5,751 nucleotides of DNA from Oxalobacter formigenes (GTDB lineage Bacteria; Pseudomonadota; Gammaproteobacteria; Burkholderiales; Burkholderiaceae_D), in NCBI RefSeq assembly GCF_027158485.1, contig NZ_JAMKYJ010000023.1, one strand, 5' to 3'. The stretch's first letter is position 1. Each line of letters starts with the position of its first letter. This document shows, in pieces, positions 1-5,751 of the stretch. Under the pieces are notes generated by a model that worked only from the letters and a program-made list of their open reading frames with translations, was not told the origin of the DNA and made no database searches. Position numbers and translations under genes: made by a program.

Positions 1-8
1 GGTAAGCC

Positions 9-29
9 CATAATCTCATTTCTCCGCTG
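9..29 (+). promoter_or_regulatory. Possible upstream rrn promoter, -10 and start region only (cut by window edge)
   Basis: CATAAT at 9-14 and the 15 bases after it match the -10 and transcription-start region of the main promoter at 148-168 in 17 of 21 positions. The two copies are 139 bp apart, similar to the tandem P1/P2 spacing known for enterobacterial rrn operons. The matching -35 box would lie before base 1, so it cannot be checked here. The similarity is seen directly; calling it a promoter is inference. Confidence 0.4.
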
Positions 30-96
30 CACTGAAGTGGTTTTGAGGTGAGGAAGGTGGGGAGTTGGCAGCGATTTTAGAGTTTGTTTTTTGGTG

Positions 97-160
97 TTTT
101 AAAAAAATAAAATAAAAAAAGTTGTTGACAAGGATTAAAAAGAGGTTCATAATTTCGTTT
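97..160 (+). promoter_or_regulatory. Main rRNA promoter with UP-like A-tract
   Basis: A consensus -35 box TTGACA (125-130) is followed after exactly 17 bp by CATAAT (148-153), five of six bases of the sigma-70 -10 box. Immediately upstream, 97-120 is almost pure A/T with long A runs, placed where an UP element would contact the alpha-subunit C-terminal domains. Transcription would start near 160, about 220 nt before mature 16S. The discriminator (TTCGTTT) is not as GC-rich as in E. coli rrn P1, so strong ppGpp-type control cannot be read from it. Nothing else between 1 and 379 matches a promoter as well. Confidence 0.85.
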
Positions 161-181
161 CTGTGCTGATGACAAACAAAA

Positions 182-213
182 CGCTTTGTTGGAAGAGCAG
201 AGGTGGTAAAGCG
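182..213 (+). promoter_or_regulatory. Leader hairpin in boxB position
   Basis: CGCTTT (182-187) and AAAGCG (208-213) form a perfect 6-bp stem around a 20-nt loop. It lies a few bases before the boxA-like element, the order boxB-boxA known from rrn antitermination leaders. The function is inferred from position. Confidence 0.4.
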
Positions 214-217
214 AGAC

Positions 218-229
218 GATCTTTAAAAA
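218..229 (+). promoter_or_regulatory. Degenerate leader boxA
   Basis: GATCTTTAAAAA keeps the TCTTTAA core of the rrn boxA consensus (TGCTCTTTAACA) but departs at both ends. boxA RNA binds NusB-NusE to build an antitermination complex on RNA polymerase, so that rRNA transcription resists Rho. The position between promoter and 16S is right. The copy in the 16S-23S spacer (2249-2260) is much closer to consensus. Confidence 0.5.
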
Positions 230-232
230 GAA

Positions 233-253
233 AACAGATGATAAGCGTGGACG
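233..253 (+). other. 16S processing stem, 5' arm
   Basis: These 21 bases pair with 1933-1953 beyond the 16S 3' end, with one C-A mismatch (246/1940) and one G-U wobble (250/1936). Such long stems flanking 16S are the usual RNase III cleavage site in pre-rRNA. The pairing is seen in the sequence; cleavage is inferred. The last seven bases (247-253) can also pair locally with 283-289. Confidence 0.75.
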
Positions 254-289
254 TTTGTTAGTTGCGAAACTAAAGAAACAAACGTTCAC
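247..289 (+). other. Leader hairpin competing with the 16S processing stem
   Basis: Bases 247-259 pair with 277-289 over 13 positions, all Watson-Crick except one G-U. An inner 4-bp stem (260-263 with 268-271) closes a GCGA tetraloop. The left arm overlaps the 16S processing arm. From 290 to the 16S start I see only a small possible hairpin (343-350 with 357-366) and no gene. Confidence 0.65.
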
Positions 290-379
290 AGAAGAAAGTA
301 AGGACTTCGAAAGAAGAAACCTTGTCAGTATTTTGAGAAATGATTGATACAGAAATGTATTGCAATCGAAACAGAGATT

Positions 380-1913
<1,534 letters not shown>

Positions 1914-1932
1914 GAGAAAAGCGACTATCAAG

Positions 1933-1953
1933 CGTTCACACTTATCATCTGTT
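1933..1953 (+). other. 16S processing stem, 3' arm
   Basis: Pairs with 233-253 in the leader to enclose the 16S precursor (19 Watson-Crick pairs, one wobble, one mismatch). It lies 22 nt beyond mature 16S. Bases 1949-1968 could instead form a small local hairpin (CTGTT/AACAG). The rest of 1911-2013 shows no further recognisable element. Confidence 0.75.
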
Positions 1954-2013
1954 ACTTTAAAAGAACAGGAACTGGTCGGTACAGGCGAGAAATGCTGGGA
2001 TACTGATCCAAAA

Positions 2014-2090
2014 GGGTCTGTAGCTCAGTTGGTTAGAGCACCGTGTTGATAACGCGGGGGTCGTTGGTTCGAGACCAACCAGACCCACCA
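2014..2090 (+). tRNA. tRNA-Ile (anticodon GAT)
   Basis: A 77-nt cloverleaf: acceptor GGGTCTG/CAGACCC, D arm GCTC/GAGC, anticodon stem CCGTG/CGCGG with one G-U pair, loop TTGATAA with anticodon GAT at 2048-2050, T arm GTTGG/CCAAC, discriminator A and encoded CCA (2088-2090). It reads isoleucine ATC/ATT codons. An Ile-Ala tRNA pair in the 16S-23S spacer is the common arrangement in Proteobacteria. It would be released from the rRNA precursor by RNase P and 3' trimming. Confidence 0.98.
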
Positions 2091-2099
2091 TCCGAAATA

Positions 2100-2175
2100 G
2101 GGGGTTTAGCTCAGCTGGGAGAGCACCTGCTTTGCAAGCAGGGGGTCGTCGGTTCGATCCCGTCAACCTCCACCA
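2100..2175 (+). tRNA. tRNA-Ala (anticodon TGC)
   Basis: A 76-nt cloverleaf starting 9 nt after tRNA-Ile: acceptor GGGGGTT/AACCTCC with one G-U at the third pair, anticodon stem CCTGC/GCAGG, loop TTTGCAA with TGC at 2133-2135, discriminator A and encoded CCA (2173-2175). The third acceptor pair is G-U, as is the G3-U70 identity element known for alanyl-tRNA synthetase. It reads alanine GCN codons, chiefly GCA and GCG. Confidence 0.98.
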
Positions 2176-2176
2176 C

Positions 2177-2228
2177 AAAGGCCAAATCAAAACACTTTGA
2201 ATAGATAAAGTGATTTGATTTGGGCTTT
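2177..2228 (+). repeat. Large spacer hairpin after tRNA-Ala
   Basis: Two 22-nt arms (2177-2198 and 2207-2228) pair at 20 of 22 positions, with mismatches at 2181/2224 (G-G) and 2192/2213 (A-A) and an 8-nt loop. There is no T run after it, so it is not an intrinsic terminator. It begins two bases after the tRNA CCA and ends 20 nt before boxA, so it may guide tRNA 3' processing or act as the boxB-position hairpin. The function is inferred. Confidence 0.7.
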
Positions 2229-2248
2229 AAGAGTTCGAAGAAGTAAAA

Positions 2249-2260
2249 GTTCTTTAACAA
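2249..2260 (+). promoter_or_regulatory. Spacer boxA antitermination element
   Basis: GTTCTTTAACAA is close to the rrn boxA consensus (TGCTCTTTAACA) and sits before 23S, where many proteobacterial operons carry a second boxA. It would load NusB-NusE again on the polymerase before the long 23S gene. Its last three bases and the eight after it (2258-2268) are also complementary to 5383-5393 beyond 23S. Confidence 0.8.
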
Positions 2261-2284
2261 TCTGGAAAAAAGTAAGAAGTAAAG

Positions 2285-2318
2285 CCAATAATCTGAAGAT
2301 GAAGCCGAAGATTATTGG
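2285..2318 (+). repeat. Spacer hairpin before 23S
   Basis: CCAATAATCT (2285-2294) and AGATTATTGG (2309-2318) form a perfect 10-bp stem with a 14-nt loop and no following T run. No role is known to me. The remaining spacer (2319-2429) holds one small hairpin, TTCTC/GAGAA around a GAAA tetraloop (2416-2429), directly abutting the 23S processing arm. Confidence 0.6.
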
Positions 2319-2429
2319 ATTGGGTAGTGATTGTAATCAGAAGTAAAAGAAGTAATCTCAAGAAGTTTGATTGCTTTGGATACGGCAACGTAAACTCAAA
2401 AAACTGTATAACGGGTTCTCGAAAGAGAA

Positions 2430-2442
2430 ATCAAAGTTATAG

Positions 2443-2450
<8 letters not shown>
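2430..2450 (+). other. 23S processing stem, 5' arm
   Basis: These 21 bases are the perfect reverse complement of 5310-5330. The stem extends the terminal helix of 23S rRNA (helix 1) outward by about 13 bp, the classic RNase III target that frees pre-23S. The last eight bases belong to mature 23S. Confidence 0.9.
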
Positions 2451-5309
<2,859 letters not shown>

Positions 5310-5319
<10 letters not shown>

Positions 5320-5330
5320 ATAACTTTGAT
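5310..5330 (+). other. 23S processing stem, 3' arm
   Basis: Perfect 21-nt complement of 2430-2450. Part of this arm, CTATAAC (5318-5324), can instead fold onto GTTATAG (5332-5338) just downstream. Confidence 0.9.
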
Positions 5331-5382
5331 GGTTATAGAAGATGTTGCCTGTAAACATGATCTATACTAAAATTCTTACCGA

Positions 5383-5393
5383 TTTCCAGATTG
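5383..5393 (+). other. 23S-5S spacer element complementary to the boxA flank
   Basis: TTTCCAGATTG is the exact complement of 2258-2268, which covers the end of boxA and the bases after it. With the 21-bp stem closer to 23S, this would form a second, outer helix of the pre-23S stalk. No tRNA is present in the 23S-5S spacer (5320-5427). Confidence 0.55.
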
Positions 5394-5427
5394 GGTTGTT
5401 CGTTTTGAACGGACAACCGACAAGTTA

Positions 5428-5543
5428 TGCCTGATGACCATAGCAAGTTGGAACCACCCCTTCCCATCCCGAACAGGACCGTGAAACGACATTGCGCCGA
5501 TGATAGTGCTGCAACCAGTGTGAAAGTAGGTTATCGTCAGGCA
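5428..5543 (+). rRNA. rrf: 5S ribosomal RNA, complete
   Basis: About 116 nt, within the usual range for Betaproteobacteria. The terminal helix pairs TGCCTGATGA (5428-5437) with TCGTCAGGCA (5534-5543), with one T-G wobble. The conserved internal block CCATCCCGAACAGG (5464-5477) and the AGTAGG motif (5525-5530) are typical of 5S. It binds L5, L18 and L25 in the central protuberance of the large subunit. It is the last gene of the operon; the ends may be off by one or two bases. Confidence 0.96.
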
Positions 5544-5551
5544 ATTATCCC

Positions 5552-5585
5552 AAAAAGCCCCTAACTAACCTTAGGGGCTTTTTTT
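5552..5585 (+). terminator. Intrinsic terminator of the rRNA operon
   Basis: AGCCCCTAA (5556-5564) pairs perfectly with TTAGGGGCT (5571-5579) around a CTAACC loop. The A run 5552-5555 and T run 5580-5583 extend the stem, and seven Ts follow the GC core (5579-5585). It starts 8 nt after 5S. The five As on the left also give a T run on the opposite strand, so it could act in both directions. Confidence 0.93.
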
Positions 5586-5751
5586 ATTCTTCCAAAAACA
5601 ATTCCTTTGTATCCAGTTCCGCTTCCTCTGCCTGATTGTCCTACCTTTCCACTCTCTTGCTCCTCCTTTGTTCGTCTTTCGAATTTATCTTCCAAACGGT
5701 TACCCTCTAAACTCAACACCTGAAAACAGCTTCCATACAAAACTCTCTTTC
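5586..5751. other. Pyrimidine-rich flank, no supported gene
   Basis: After the terminator the + strand is strikingly rich in C and T. I see no tRNA, no promoter of good quality and no start with a ribosome binding site. On the minus strand one frame stays open from the window edge (codons from 5749) down to a TAG at 5563-5561, 62 residues without an ATG start. This could be the end of a convergent gene, but purine-rich DNA has few stop codons by chance, and the frame ends inside the terminator stem. Confidence 0.5.

Noticed and set aside
85..113. Alternative promoter with TAAAAT at 108-113 as -10
   Set aside because: The base stretch 17 bp upstream (TGTTTT) is a poor -35, and the A-tract is better explained as an UP-like element of the promoter at 125-153.
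1957..2190. Minus-strand open frame of 77 codons across the tRNA genes
   Set aside because: It is antisense to tRNA-Ile and tRNA-Ala. Peptides such as GLEPTTPALSTRCSNQLSYRP are a well-known false annotation produced by reading tRNA genes backwards.
2177..2228. Hairpin after tRNA-Ala read as a transcription terminator
   Set aside because: No T run follows, and a terminator here would separate 23S and 5S from their only visible promoter.

Overview
This window is one complete bacterial ribosomal RNA operon, read left to right on the + strand: promoter and leader, 16S rRNA (about 380-1910), tRNA-Ile(GAT) (2014-2090), tRNA-Ala(TGC) (2100-2175), 23S rRNA (about 2443-5319), 5S rRNA (about 5428-5543), then an intrinsic terminator (5552-5585). 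I see no convincing protein-coding gene. Every longer open frame lies across or antisense to the rRNAs and tRNAs and reads as a shadow.

The 16S sequence points to a betaproteobacterium of the order Burkholderiales. It has a CCTTT-type 3' end, a total length near 1531 nt and signature stretches (for example the GGGTCTTAATTGACTTAGTAACG region near 1208). Alcaligenaceae or Sutterellaceae-like lineages seem most likely from recall, but I cannot name a genus without a database comparison. The non-rRNA flanks are AT-rich, with long A runs before the promoter, so the genome may be lower in GC than most of the order.

Layout. Positions 1-379 hold a strong sigma-70-type promoter (TTGACA, 17 bp, CATAAT) behind an A-tract resembling an UP element. 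A second, partly similar promoter copy is cut by the window edge. The leader then carries a boxB-like hairpin, a weak boxA and the left arm of the 16S processing stem. The 16S-23S spacer holds both tRNAs, a large imperfect hairpin, a good boxA and a second hairpin. The 23S is enclosed by a perfect 21-bp processing stem, and the 16S by an imperfect 21-position stem. The last 166 bases after the terminator are pyrimidine-rich, with at most a weak hint of a convergent gene running in from outside.

The parts work as one unit. A single transcript is presumably protected from early termination by boxA-dependent antitermination. RNase III would cut it at the two long stems, and it would then be trimmed into the three rRNAs and two tRNAs. 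Known functional bases (decoding site, peptidyl transferase centre, sarcin-ricin loop, anti-Shine-Dalgarno) all look wild type. I found no undescribed system. The most interesting observations are structural: a duplicated promoter core, and a short duplicated arm beside each rRNA processing stem that could form a competing local hairpin.
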